Shown here piece after piece: positions 43,685 through 51,665 of a stretch of 64,000 bases of DNA. The stretch spans positions 124,001-188,000 of the forward strand of contig NZ_AAUW01000005.1 in NCBI RefSeq assembly GCF_000168975.1, in the 5' to 3' direction. A model generated the notes under the pieces. It did no database searches, had not been told where the DNA came from, and saw nothing but the letters and a program-made list of their open reading frames with translations. A program made the translations under genes and the position numbers. How positions within the stretch are numbered: the first letter of the stretch is position 1; each line of letters opens with the position of its first letter. Source of the DNA: Roseibium aggregatum IAM 12614 (GTDB lineage Bacteria > Pseudomonadota > Alphaproteobacteria > Rhizobiales > Stappiaceae).

Positions 43685-44803
43685 ATGACAGAAGAACCCT
43701 CATCTACAGCACGGGTGGAAACAGTCGTGAAAGCGGACCCGACGCTCGACGCCAGGGTCATCGACATTGCCATCCGCCTCGGCGTTCTCGGGTTATTCGC
43801 CTATTTCTCGCTTCAGCTCGTGGCGCCGTTCTTTCTGTTTCTGGTCTGGGCCGTGGTGCTGACGGTCGCGCTGTATCCCGTCTTTGGCTGGCTGACAGCC
43901 AGGCTTGGTGGACGCAAGGTTCTGGCGGCAGTGCTGATCACCCTCTGCTGCCTGGCGATTGTCATAGGGCCCGTCGCCGTGCTGGTCGTCAGTCTCGTCG
44001 ACACGCTGCAAGGGTGGTATCACGGCGTTGCCGGCGGGGTTCTCAAGCTGCCGCCATTGCCGGAGAAGCTGGCCGCTTTGCCGGTGGTCGGTGCGAAGCT
44101 TTCCGAAATCTGGCAACTTGCCGGCCAGGGCCTCGAACAGGTGTTTGCCAAGGTCGGCCCGACGCTGGTGCCCGCAGGCAGCCGCATCCTCGGCGTTCTG
44201 GCATCGCTGAGTGGCAGCGTTCTGTTCTTCATTGTTTCCATCATCCTGGCGGGCTGCCTGTTTGTGCCGGCTCCCGCTCTGGCCAAAGGCGCCAAGCTGT
44301 TCGCCGACCGCATCATTGCTCCGCGTGGGTCTGAGTTCGTCGATCTGGCAGGAGCCACCATCCGCAACGTCTCGCGAGGGGTCATCGGTGTTGCTGTCGT
44401 CCAGGGGCTGCTCACAGGCATCGTGCTGATCGCCTTTTCCGTGCCGCTTGCCGGTGTCCTGACCTTCGTTGCGCTGATCCTGTGTATCGTGCAGATCGGT
44501 CCGGCACTGGTGATTGTTCCCACAATCATCTGGGCGTGGAGCTCCTGGGACCTGGTGCCGGCGCTCCTGTTCACCGTGCTGATGGTGCCGGTCATGCTCA
44601 TCGACAATGTGTTGCGCCCGATCCTGATGTCCCGGGGCCTCAACGTGCCGATGCTGGTGATCCTGATAGGGGTTCTTGGCGGCACCATAGCCTATGGCTT
44701 GATCGGCCTGTTTCTCGGGCCCGTCATCCTGGCGGTGTTCTATGAACTGGTCATTGCATGGGTGAAGGCAGGCGAGAAGAGGTCGGCTGAAGAGACAGCC
44801 TGA
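43685..44803 (+). CDS. AI-2E family transporter
   Basis: 372 residues from the ATG at 43685 (GGCGGAC just ahead). The frame is open further upstream but that part looks non-coding. Eight or so hydrophobic helices; conserved family features include APFFLFLVWAVVLTVALYPVF, the C-terminal region VLRPILMSRGLNVPMLVILI and GGTIAYGLIGLFLGPVILAV. The family includes AI-2 exporters (TqsA) and sodium/proton antiporters; the substrate cannot be told. It is followed by the convergent pdeM. Confidence 0.9.
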   Translation: MTEEPSSTARVETVVKADPTLDARVIDIAIRLGVLGLFAYFSLQLVAPFFLFLVWAVVLTVALYPVFGWLTARLGGRKVLAAVLITLCCLAIVIGPVAVLVVSLVDTLQGWYHGVAGGVLKLPPLPEKLAALPVVGAKLSEIWQLAGQGLEQVFAKVGPTLVPAGSRILGVLASLSGSVLFFIVSIILAGCLFVPAPALAKGAKLFADRIIAPRGSEFVDLAGATIRNVSRGVIGVAVVQGLLTGIVLIAFSVPLAGVLTFVALILCIVQIGPALVIVPTIIWAWSSWDLVPALLFTVLMVPVMLIDNVLRPILMSRGLNVPMLVILIGVLGGTIAYGLIGLFLGPVILAVFYELVIAWVKAGEKRSAEETA

Positions 44804-44838
44804 CGAAAGACAGTTGCGGGATCAGAAACCGAGACCTG

Positions 44839-45576
44839 TCAGTCCCCGACCAGCCTGCTGGCGGTGAAGGGGAACAGGCGGTCGTTGCCGAGCATGAAGA
44901 CCGAAAACTGGCGCCGGCGGAACAGCATGCCATAGGCTTCGTCGGTGACGTTGAGGCCACCTGTCAGCGCGCCGAAGGCGGGCAGGACCAGACGGGTGCC
45001 GTCGGTGACGAAACAGGCCCGGCGGATCGAACGTCCGAAACGGCGCACGCGGGCAGCCGGATGCAGATGGCCGCAGATTTCTCCAGCGGTTGATGTAGAG
45101 CCGACCTTCTCGATCGGTTCGTGGCGGAAGGTCAGCGGACCTATGGTGATTTCATCGACCGTGACACCGCACAGGCGAACCGGTGCAATCGGGTCATGGT
45201 TTCCGGTGACCCAGATCCATTCACGGCCGAGTTGCAAGGTTGTCAGCATGGCCCGGTACGGCGCGGGCAACCGGTCGGACCCGTCTGGGTCGTGGAAACT
45301 GTCTCCAAGGCAAACGACGCAAGCCGGATCGAAGGCATCGATCACACCGGCAAGCTTCTCCAGCGTTGCCCCGGTGTCATAGGGCGGCAGCATCACGCCG
45401 CGCCGGGCGTAGCTGGAGCCTTTCTCAAGATGGAGGTCGGCCACCACCAGGGTGGATTCGTCCGGCCACCACAGAATACCGCTGTCATGCAGACCGACCA
45501 GCTGGCCATTGATCTGAATGTCATGACATACCGGCGCAGCAGCATATTTGCGCAGATGGGATGTCAGGGCACTCAT
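44839..45576 (-). CDS. pdeM: Ligase-associated DNA damage response endonuclease PdeM
   Basis: 245 residues. Metallophosphatase motifs are complete: VADLHLEKG, CLGDSFHD, TGNHDP and ICGHLHPA. The length and motifs match the PdeM family (ligase-associated DNA damage response endonuclease), which works with a DEXH helicase, an MBL-fold exonuclease and an ATP-dependent ligase. Its start overlaps the stop of the helicase by four bases, so the helicase and PdeM form a coupled pair. The ligase of the set is 9 kb away on the other strand. Confidence 0.92.
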   Translation of the reverse strand: MSALTSHLRKYAAAPVCHDIQINGQLVGLHDSGILWWPDESTLVVADLHLEKGSSYARRGVMLPPYDTGATLEKLAGVIDAFDPACVVCLGDSFHDPDGSDRLPAPYRAMLTTLQLGREWIWVTGNHDPIAPVRLCGVTVDEITIGPLTFRHEPIEKVGSTSTAGEICGHLHPAARVRRFGRSIRRACFVTDGTRLVLPAFGALTGGLNVTDEAYGMLFRRRQFSVFMLGNDRLFPFTASRLVGD

Positions 45577-48077
45577 TCCATAGCCTCCAGTACGAGTTCT
45601 TCGGCTGCCTCTGCCAGCAGCGTGTCCATGGCTTCCCCGTAGACCGGTTCTTTCCCTATTTCCAGGAGAATTGGCACGGCAAGGGGTGACACATGCGGGA
45701 GTTCAGTATGCGTGATTCGTCCACGTATACGGGCAAGAAGTTCCCCCAGACGCGAGATATCCAAAAGTCCTTCGGCGGCATCGTTCCAGGTTGCCTTGAG
45801 AAGTATGTGGTCTGGTTCATGGGCTCGCAGCACGTCATAGATCAGGTCCGAGGAAACGGTTACCTGCCGGCCCGACTTCTCCAGCCCCGGATGGCGGCGT
45901 TCGATCAGACCGGCAATGACAGCACAATTACGAAACGTACGTTTCATGAGGCTGGATTCGGCGAGCCAGGCATCGAGATCATCCCCGAGGATGTCTTCCT
46001 CGAACAACCTGTCCAGGGGAATTCGGCCAGAGGAAAACAGCAGAGACAGATCGCCAAGGCCCCAGACCGCAAGCGCATAATCGTTGGCGACGAAGCCGAG
46101 CGGGTTTGCACCCAGGCGTTCCAGCCGCTTGGTCAGCAGCATTCCCAGGGTCTGGTGCGCCAGGCGCCCTTCAAACGGATAGCAGACCATGTAGTGCTTG
46201 TTCGCGCGCGGAAACGTCTCTACCAGGAGGCCGTCCTTCGCCGGCAGCACGGATTTCTCCTGCTGGATGGTCAGCCAGTCGCGCACCTGTTCCGGCAAGG
46301 CCTTCCATGTCTCGGGCGTCGCCAGCATCGTGCGGACACCTTCGGCGAGATAGGTGGAGAGCGGAAACTTGCCGCCCATGTAGGACGGGATCATCGGATT
46401 GTCCGATGTCGTGCGCGAGACATAGGCCTCGTTTTCGCGGATACCTTCGAAACGCACGACCTCGCCGCCGAAAAGGAACGTGTCGCCCGGCGCCATCTGT
46501 TCCAGGAAATACTCTTCCATCTCGCCCAGCACCCGGCCGCCGCGGCCCACGGGCGTCCTTCGTCCCGAAGCCTTGGACCGCACCAGCCGCACCTTCAGCA
46601 TCGGTGCTTCGACGATGGTGCCGACGTTCAGCCGGTATTGCTGCGCGATCTTCGGGTGGGAGATGCGCCAAAGCCCGTCCTGGCCCTTCCGCAGCTTGGC
46701 ATATTGATCGTAGCTCTTCAGTGAGTAGCCGCCGGTGGCAACGAAATCGAGGACCCGCTCGAAGGTCTCCCAGTCTAGGTGCCTGTAGGTTTCCGAGGAC
46801 CGCATTTCATTGAAGACATCCAATGCATCCAGCGGGTCCGCGCAGGCGAGGCCGAGCAGATGCTGGGCAAGCACGTCCAGCGCGCCCTGGCGCAGCGGCG
46901 GCGTGTCCTGGTCGCCGCGCATCGATGCGGCAAGGGCCGCCTGGCATTCGAGCACCTCGAACCGGTTGGAGGGAATGAGGATCGCCTTTGACGGCTCGTC
47001 CATGCGGTGATTGGCGCGGCCGATCCGCTGGGCAAGGCGGCTGGCGCCCTTCGGTGCGCCGATGTTGATCACCAGATCGATGTCGCCCCAGTCGATGCCC
47101 ATGTCGAGCGAAGAGGTCGCGACCACCGCCTTCAGGGCGCCGGAGGCCATGGCCGTTTCGACCTTCCGCCGCTGGCCGACATCAAGCGAGCCGTGGTGTA
47201 GCGCGATCGGCAGCGTATCGTCGTTGATCCGCCAGAGTTCCTGAAACACCATTTCAGCCTGGCTGCGCGTGTTGACGAACAGCAGCGACACGTTGTGCGC
47301 CTTGATCAGCTTGTAGATGTCGGCAATGGCATAACGTGACGAGTGGCCGGACCACGGCACACGTTCCTCGCTGTCCAGGATCGAGATGTCGGGCTTGGCG
47401 CCACCGGCGACCTCAACGACGTGAGACAGCGCCCTGCCATCCGGGTCGGGCTGATCCACAAGATAGGCGCGCAGGTCATCCGGTTCGGCGACAGTTGCCG
47501 ACAGGCCGATGGTTCTGAGGTTCGGCGCCAGTCGCCGCAGACGGGCGAGGCCAAGCGCCAGGAGGTCGCCGCGTTTGGAAGTCACCAGCGCATGCAATTC
47601 GTCCAGAATGACGGTTCGAAGCGAGGCGAACATGCGGGCCGAGGCCGGGTCTGACAGCAACAGGGCAATCTGCTCCGGCGTGGTCAGCAGAATGTCCGGC
47701 GGATTGAGCTTTTGCCGCTGGCGCTTGTGTGACGGCGTGTCACCGGTCCGGGTCTCCAGCCGGACGGCAAGATCCATTTCGGAAACCGGAGCCTCCAGAT
47801 TGCGGGCAATATCGACCGCAAGCGCCTTCAGCGGCGAGATGTAAAGCGTATGGATGCCATTGCCCGCAGAACCGGGTTTGCGCTTTCCCCGTGCTTCCAG
47901 CTCCACCAGGCTGGGCAGGAAGCCTGCCAATGTCTTGCCGGCGCCTGTCGGGGCAATCAATAGTGTGGAATGGCCCTGTTGAAGATGATCGATCAGTTGA
48001 AGCTGATGCGGCCTCGGAGCCCATCCTCGCGAGGCGAACCAGCTTTGGAATCTGTTCGGTAGCAACTGCACGTCCAT
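45573..48077 (-). CDS. Ligase-associated DNA damage response DEXH-box helicase
   Basis: 834 residues, Lhr-like superfamily 2 helicase. Walker A LLIAPTGAGKTLAGFLPSL, DEXH motif ILDELHALV, motif Ia region PLKALAVDIARNL, motif V/VI SSLDMGIDWGDIDLV and QRIGRANH, then the Lhr core C-terminal domain (DTFLFGGEVVRFEG). The family is the helicase of the ligase-associated DNA damage response set (TIGR04121-type). It is coupled to pdeM and is divergent from the exonuclease gene 426 bases away. Confidence 0.93.
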   Translation of the reverse strand: MDVQLLPNRFQSWFASRGWAPRPHQLQLIDHLQQGHSTLLIAPTGAGKTLAGFLPSLVELEARGKRKPGSAGNGIHTLYISPLKALAVDIARNLEAPVSEMDLAVRLETRTGDTPSHKRQRQKLNPPDILLTTPEQIALLLSDPASARMFASLRTVILDELHALVTSKRGDLLALGLARLRRLAPNLRTIGLSATVAEPDDLRAYLVDQPDPDGRALSHVVEVAGGAKPDISILDSEERVPWSGHSSRYAIADIYKLIKAHNVSLLFVNTRSQAEMVFQELWRINDDTLPIALHHGSLDVGQRRKVETAMASGALKAVVATSSLDMGIDWGDIDLVINIGAPKGASRLAQRIGRANHRMDEPSKAILIPSNRFEVLECQAALAASMRGDQDTPPLRQGALDVLAQHLLGLACADPLDALDVFNEMRSSETYRHLDWETFERVLDFVATGGYSLKSYDQYAKLRKGQDGLWRISHPKIAQQYRLNVGTIVEAPMLKVRLVRSKASGRRTPVGRGGRVLGEMEEYFLEQMAPGDTFLFGGEVVRFEGIRENEAYVSRTTSDNPMIPSYMGGKFPLSTYLAEGVRTMLATPETWKALPEQVRDWLTIQQEKSVLPAKDGLLVETFPRANKHYMVCYPFEGRLAHQTLGMLLTKRLERLGANPLGFVANDYALAVWGLGDLSLLFSSGRIPLDRLFEEDILGDDLDAWLAESSLMKRTFRNCAVIAGLIERRHPGLEKSGRQVTVSSDLIYDVLRAHEPDHILLKATWNDAAEGLLDISRLGELLARIRGRITHTELPHVSPLAVPILLEIGKEPVYGEAMDTLLAEAAEELVLEAME

Positions 48078-48503
48078 GGCTTGGTTTTAGGCCAGGGCTT
48101 GGCGAAAGGCGAGGGGGATGTTCCTAGATTGTTCGGCTTGTCTTCAGGTGACTTTGGGTCAACCCTACCGAGGCATGACCTTGGGCGGTTCTTTTGAAAT
48201 TATTGGATTTTTGAGAGCTCTATTGGCCACGGTTCTGTCTGCCTGTGTGGGCGCAAAGGGTTCTGATAGCTTCGCCTGCCGCTGCACTCTCGGAAATCAG
48301 CTTGCCTTCCAGCAACGGTATCGCGGCGGGCGACTGCGAACAGGCGGCGATGCATTTTGCCATGGTCTGATGCTTGAACAGCGGTGCAAGCAGCTGCCGC
48401 ATCGAGTATTCCCATTCCCATTACCATGATCCAAGACACCGCCATGCAGCCTTTTCGCCGCAGGACCATGGCACAACCGCAAATCAGGCCTATCTAGCGA
48501 CCG
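48078..48503. other. Divergent region between helicase and exonuclease genes
   Basis: No gene supported with confidence. On the minus strand a frame at 48220-48402 encodes 60 residues (starting MRQLLAPLFKHQTMAKCIAA) after a GGGAAT-rich leader. It could be a small protein, but overlapping frames are also open and I cannot choose. The region presumably holds the promoters of both flanking genes. Confidence 0.5.
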
Positions 48504-49526
48504 ATGTCCGATCTTCTGACGCTCACACCCGAAGGCCTTTATTGCCCTGAAGCAGGTGTTCATATCGATCCCGTCCGCCCGGTCGAAAAGGCTGTCATCA
48601 CGCATGGTCACGCCGATCACGCCCGGTCGGGCCATGGCGCGGTGCTGGCGACCCGCCAGACACTCGACATCATGGCAATCCGCTACGGCGAGAACTTCTG
48701 CGGGGCGGCGCAGGCAATCCATTACGGCGAGACGCTGAAGCTTCGGGATGTCGAGATCTCGCTCCACCCTGCGGGACATGTGCTTGGCTCTGCCCAGATT
48801 CTGCTGTCATCTGCCGGGCGGCGGACCGTCGTCTCCGGCGACTACAAACGCCAGGCGGACCCGACCTGTGTGCCTTTCGAAGTGGTCCCCTGCGATACCT
48901 TCGTGACCGAGGCGACTTTTGGGCTGCCAGTGTTTCGGCACCCGCCGGCGCGAGAGGAAATTGCCAAGCTGCTGTCGTCGCTGGAGTTGTTTCCGGAGCA
49001 GACCCATCTGGTCGGGGCCTATGCGCTCGGCAAGGCGCAACGCGTTCTCGCCGAACTGCGGGCCACCGGTTACAGCAAGACGATCTATATGCATGGTGCA
49101 CTGGAAAAGCTGACGGCCTACTACCAGAGCCAGGGGATCGATCTTGGCGATGTCGAGCCTGTCGGCCAGCGTGGCAAGGAGCTTGCCGGTGAGATCGTTC
49201 TCTGCCCGCCCGGACAGCTCTCGGACCGATGGTCCCGCCGCTTCGGCGATCCGGTTGCGGCTATGGCCTCGGGCTGGATGCGTGTCAGGGCGCGGGCGCG
49301 CCAAAGAGGGGCCGAACTGCCGCTGATCCTGTCCGACCATGCCGACTGGGATGACCTCTGCCGTACCATTCTGGAAACGGGTGCCGAGCAGATCTGGGTG
49401 ACCCACGGCGCCGAGGAGGCACTTGTCCACTGGTGCGAATTGAATGGACGAAACGCCCGTCCGCTCAATATGATAGGTTATGACGACGGCGAGGACGCCG
49501 ACGTTGCGCGGGCCGCACAAGGCTGA
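48504..49526 (+). CDS. Ligase-associated DNA damage response exonuclease (MBL fold)
   Basis: 340 residues. Metallo-beta-lactamase and beta-CASP fold: VITHGHADHARSGHG gives HxHxDH, HPAGHVLGSAQILL the next His, VVSGDYKRQ the Asp, and SDHADWDDL plus VTHGAEEALVHW the C-terminal His motifs. This is the exonuclease of the ligase-associated DNA damage response set, related to SNM1/Artemis and RNase J. In many bacteria it is directly followed by the ATP-dependent ligase; here unrelated genes intervene and the ligase is at 54.7 kb. Confidence 0.92.
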   Translation: MSDLLTLTPEGLYCPEAGVHIDPVRPVEKAVITHGHADHARSGHGAVLATRQTLDIMAIRYGENFCGAAQAIHYGETLKLRDVEISLHPAGHVLGSAQILLSSAGRRTVVSGDYKRQADPTCVPFEVVPCDTFVTEATFGLPVFRHPPAREEIAKLLSSLELFPEQTHLVGAYALGKAQRVLAELRATGYSKTIYMHGALEKLTAYYQSQGIDLGDVEPVGQRGKELAGEIVLCPPGQLSDRWSRRFGDPVAAMASGWMRVRARARQRGAELPLILSDHADWDDLCRTILETGAEQIWVTHGAEEALVHWCELNGRNARPLNMIGYDDGEDADVARAAQG

Positions 49527-49577
49527 TCAGGCCCGCATGGAATTGCGGCATATTTTCCTTTTGGGGGAGAGGCATTC

Positions 49578-50021
49578 ATGGCGGACGACGGTGGATTTGC
49601 AGGTGCCGGCAACGGCCAGACAAACGGGGCCGGGGCCAGTGCCAACGGCGACGCGGAAGAAGCGATCGCCCAGCTTTTTGATGACTATCAGGCCGGTTTC
49701 AACGACTACGATATCGACAGGATCTGCGATTGCTTCGCGCTGCCGACCATCATCTGGCAGCACGAGAAAGGCCATGTCTTCAACGACGACGAGGAGCTGA
49801 TCGAAAATATCGAGGCGCTCCTCCAGGCATTGGAAAAGGAAGGCGTGTCCCATTCGGATTTCCATGTCGTCTCCAGCCACGTCAGCGGCTCGGCCGCACT
49901 GGTGACCCTCGACTGGAGCCAGGAAACGGCCGACGGCGAAGCCGTCTTCGAATTTACCTGCCATTATCAGCTCATCCAGGACGGAGCGGATTGGGTTATT
50001 GCCTGCATCATCAATGAATAA
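49578..50021 (+). CDS. NTF2/SnoaL-like protein
   Basis: 147 residues. After a Gly/Asn/Ala-rich start (residues 1-30) comes a single NTF2-like cone: AIAQLFDDYQAGFNDYDIDR, FALPTIIWQHEKGHVF, SHVSGSAALVTLDW, FEFTCHYQLIQDGADWVIACI. Such folds serve as enzymes, binding domains or scaffolds; there is no clue to which. The stop codon overlaps the next gene start by eight bases, so the two are probably coupled. Confidence 0.75.
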   Translation: MADDGGFAGAGNGQTNGAGASANGDAEEAIAQLFDDYQAGFNDYDIDRICDCFALPTIIWQHEKGHVFNDDEELIENIEALLQALEKEGVSHSDFHVVSSHVSGSAALVTLDWSQETADGEAVFEFTCHYQLIQDGADWVIACIINE

Positions 50022-51414
50022 AACGATGAGCGGGAATGCAGGACGTCTTGTTCTGCCGGTCCTTTCCCTGCTTGGTGCCCTGTCGGTGCCGGCTGTGGCC
50101 GAGACACCGAAAACCTATGGTGCGCTGACGCCTGCACCGGAAAGCATGAGAGACTGCGCGCTCCCGGACATGGCACCCGGAAAGGTGCTTCTGGAGACCG
50201 ATTGCCGTTATACGAACCCGATCGTGATCTCCACCGGCAATGTCATTCTGGACTGCCGGGGAGGCACCATCACGGGAATGCACCGGCGCGGCATCACCAT
50301 TCGGCCGGGTCTGGAAAATGTCACCATCCGCGATTGCCGCCTGGAGGACACCGGCGGCATCCTGATCGAAGGTCAGACGCCGACGGACGATGCGGCTGCA
50401 CGTGACGAGGCGCGGGCAAACTCGTCGCAAGGCGTCGTGCTCGACCATCTGACCATCACTCAGTCCTACATGACCGGCGTCTTTGTCGATCACTATGTGG
50501 TTGGCGCGACGATCCGCAATTCCATCGTCGCGGATGGCCACCATGTCGGCATCTACCTGGAGCACGGATCGCAGAAGAACGTCGTTTCGGGCAATCTGAT
50601 CCGCAACAACGGCCTGTTCACCAACAAGGGTATCCGGCGCATCGGCCCGACCCGCCGCGAAGGCCTGTCCGTGGATGGATCCGCCTACAATCTCATTGAA
50701 AACAACATCTTCGACAGCAACGCCTTCGGCGGCATCTTCCACTACAAGAACTGCTGGGAATTCCACACCACCAACCCGGAAAGCCGCCCGCGTCTTCAAG
50801 GATCGGACGGCAATGTCATCCGGGGCAACGTCTTTCGCAATATGGATATCGGCATCTGGGTTGCCTCGCGCCAGGCGCGTGATCTGGTGATGTGGGACTG
50901 CGGCGACAAGAGCCCCTACGACAACCCGGTGTCCTTGGCCCCGATGATGGGCGAGCGCCCCTGGGGCAAGTCCGACAATTTTCTGGGGTATCACTTCAAT
51001 CCGGAACTGATCGCCGGTTTTGTCGACAAGAACGCGCTTGCCCCCAGGTGGCCGTTTCCGATGCGACTGAACCTTTTTGAGGATTTCGCGGAAGACAACA
51101 CCTATGAGGGCAATTGCTTCGAAAACCTCGTTACCGGCATCCGGATTGAAGACGACGGCAACACGGTCAGGGACAATCTGTTTCTGGGAGACTTTGAATA
51201 TCTATATCTCGGCAGTCCGTTCCGGGCGAAAATGCTGAACCGGCCGATCGAGCGAACCGTGATCGAAGGCAACGAGAATGTCTCCCCCTCGGGGCGAAGC
51301 TTCCTGCAGAACAGCTTTCTTGCGGATGGCGAGCACAAGGAGACCGTGATTAACCAGCCCGATGTCGGTTCCGCCGAGCGAAAGCCGAACACCTGCAAAA
51401 CGGGACAGAGCTAG
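50014..51414 (+). CDS. Secreted right-handed parallel beta-helix protein
   Basis: 466 residues from the ATG at 50014, which sits inside the end of the previous gene; 49999 is an alternative. There is a signal peptide (GRLVLPVLSLLGALSVPAVA). The body is made of PbH1-type coils (NVILDCRGGTITG, TIRNSIVADGHHVGIY, NLIENNIFDSNAFGGIF, NVIRGNVFRNMDIGIW, NTVRDNLFLGDFEYLY), the fold of pectate lyases, polysaccharide epimerases and surface adhesins. Catalytic residues could not be assigned. It is likely periplasmic or exported. A bidirectional-type hairpin follows the stop. Confidence 0.85.
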   Translation: MNKTMSGNAGRLVLPVLSLLGALSVPAVAETPKTYGALTPAPESMRDCALPDMAPGKVLLETDCRYTNPIVISTGNVILDCRGGTITGMHRRGITIRPGLENVTIRDCRLEDTGGILIEGQTPTDDAAARDEARANSSQGVVLDHLTITQSYMTGVFVDHYVVGATIRNSIVADGHHVGIYLEHGSQKNVVSGNLIRNNGLFTNKGIRRIGPTRREGLSVDGSAYNLIENNIFDSNAFGGIFHYKNCWEFHTTNPESRPRLQGSDGNVIRGNVFRNMDIGIWVASRQARDLVMWDCGDKSPYDNPVSLAPMMGERPWGKSDNFLGYHFNPELIAGFVDKNALAPRWPFPMRLNLFEDFAEDNTYEGNCFENLVTGIRIEDDGNTVRDNLFLGDFEYLYLGSPFRAKMLNRPIERTVIEGNENVSPSGRSFLQNSFLADGEHKETVINQPDVGSAERKPNTCKTGQS

Positions 51415-51427
51415 TCCGGTTCAAAAG

Positions 51428-51460
51428 AAAAGCCGGTGACACTGGTCACCGGCTGTTGTT
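51428..51460 (+). terminator. Terminator of the beta-helix gene, first copy of a duplicated hairpin
   Basis: GCCGGTGAC-ACTG-GTCACCGGC (51432-51453), a perfect 9-bp stem. The same 23 bases recur at 51638-51660. Confidence 0.75.
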
Positions 51461-51479
51461 GTTCACCGGCCCTTCTCTT

Positions 51480-51608
51480 TGTCATCCCGGACGCAGCGAA
51501 GCGAAGATCCGGGATCGGGGAACCGTGTAACTTTCAGAAAAACCTGAAAACAGAAAGGCTTGTGCCGCCTCGATCCCGGCTCGCGCTACGCTTGACCGGG
51601 ATGGCGAA
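51480..51608. repeat. Inverted-repeat (REP-like) element
   Basis: The left arm GTCATCCCGGACGCAGCG...ATCCGGGATCG and the right arm CGATCCCGG...GACCGGGATGGCG (about 40 bases each) are imperfect reverse complements around an AT-rich centre. Both arms also fold alone. The GTCATCCCGG-type motif is dispersed in many alphaproteobacteria. It lies between the two copies of the 23-bp hairpin. Confidence 0.7.
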
Positions 51609-51637
51609 AGGTGAGGCAAGTCTGGGTCACCGCCTAT

Positions 51638-51660
51638 GCCGGTGACACTGGTCACCGGCT
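51638..51660 (-). terminator. Terminator of the DEAD-box gene, second copy of the hairpin
   Basis: Identical to the first copy over 23 bases; it lies six bases past the stop of the convergent RNA helicase gene. Confidence 0.7.
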
Positions 51661-51665
51661 TTCGG

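Noticed and set aside
48118-48469. Small frames between helicase and exonuclease genes
   Set aside because: Several overlapping frames on both strands are open and none is clearly favoured; a 60-residue minus-strand one is mentioned only as possible.
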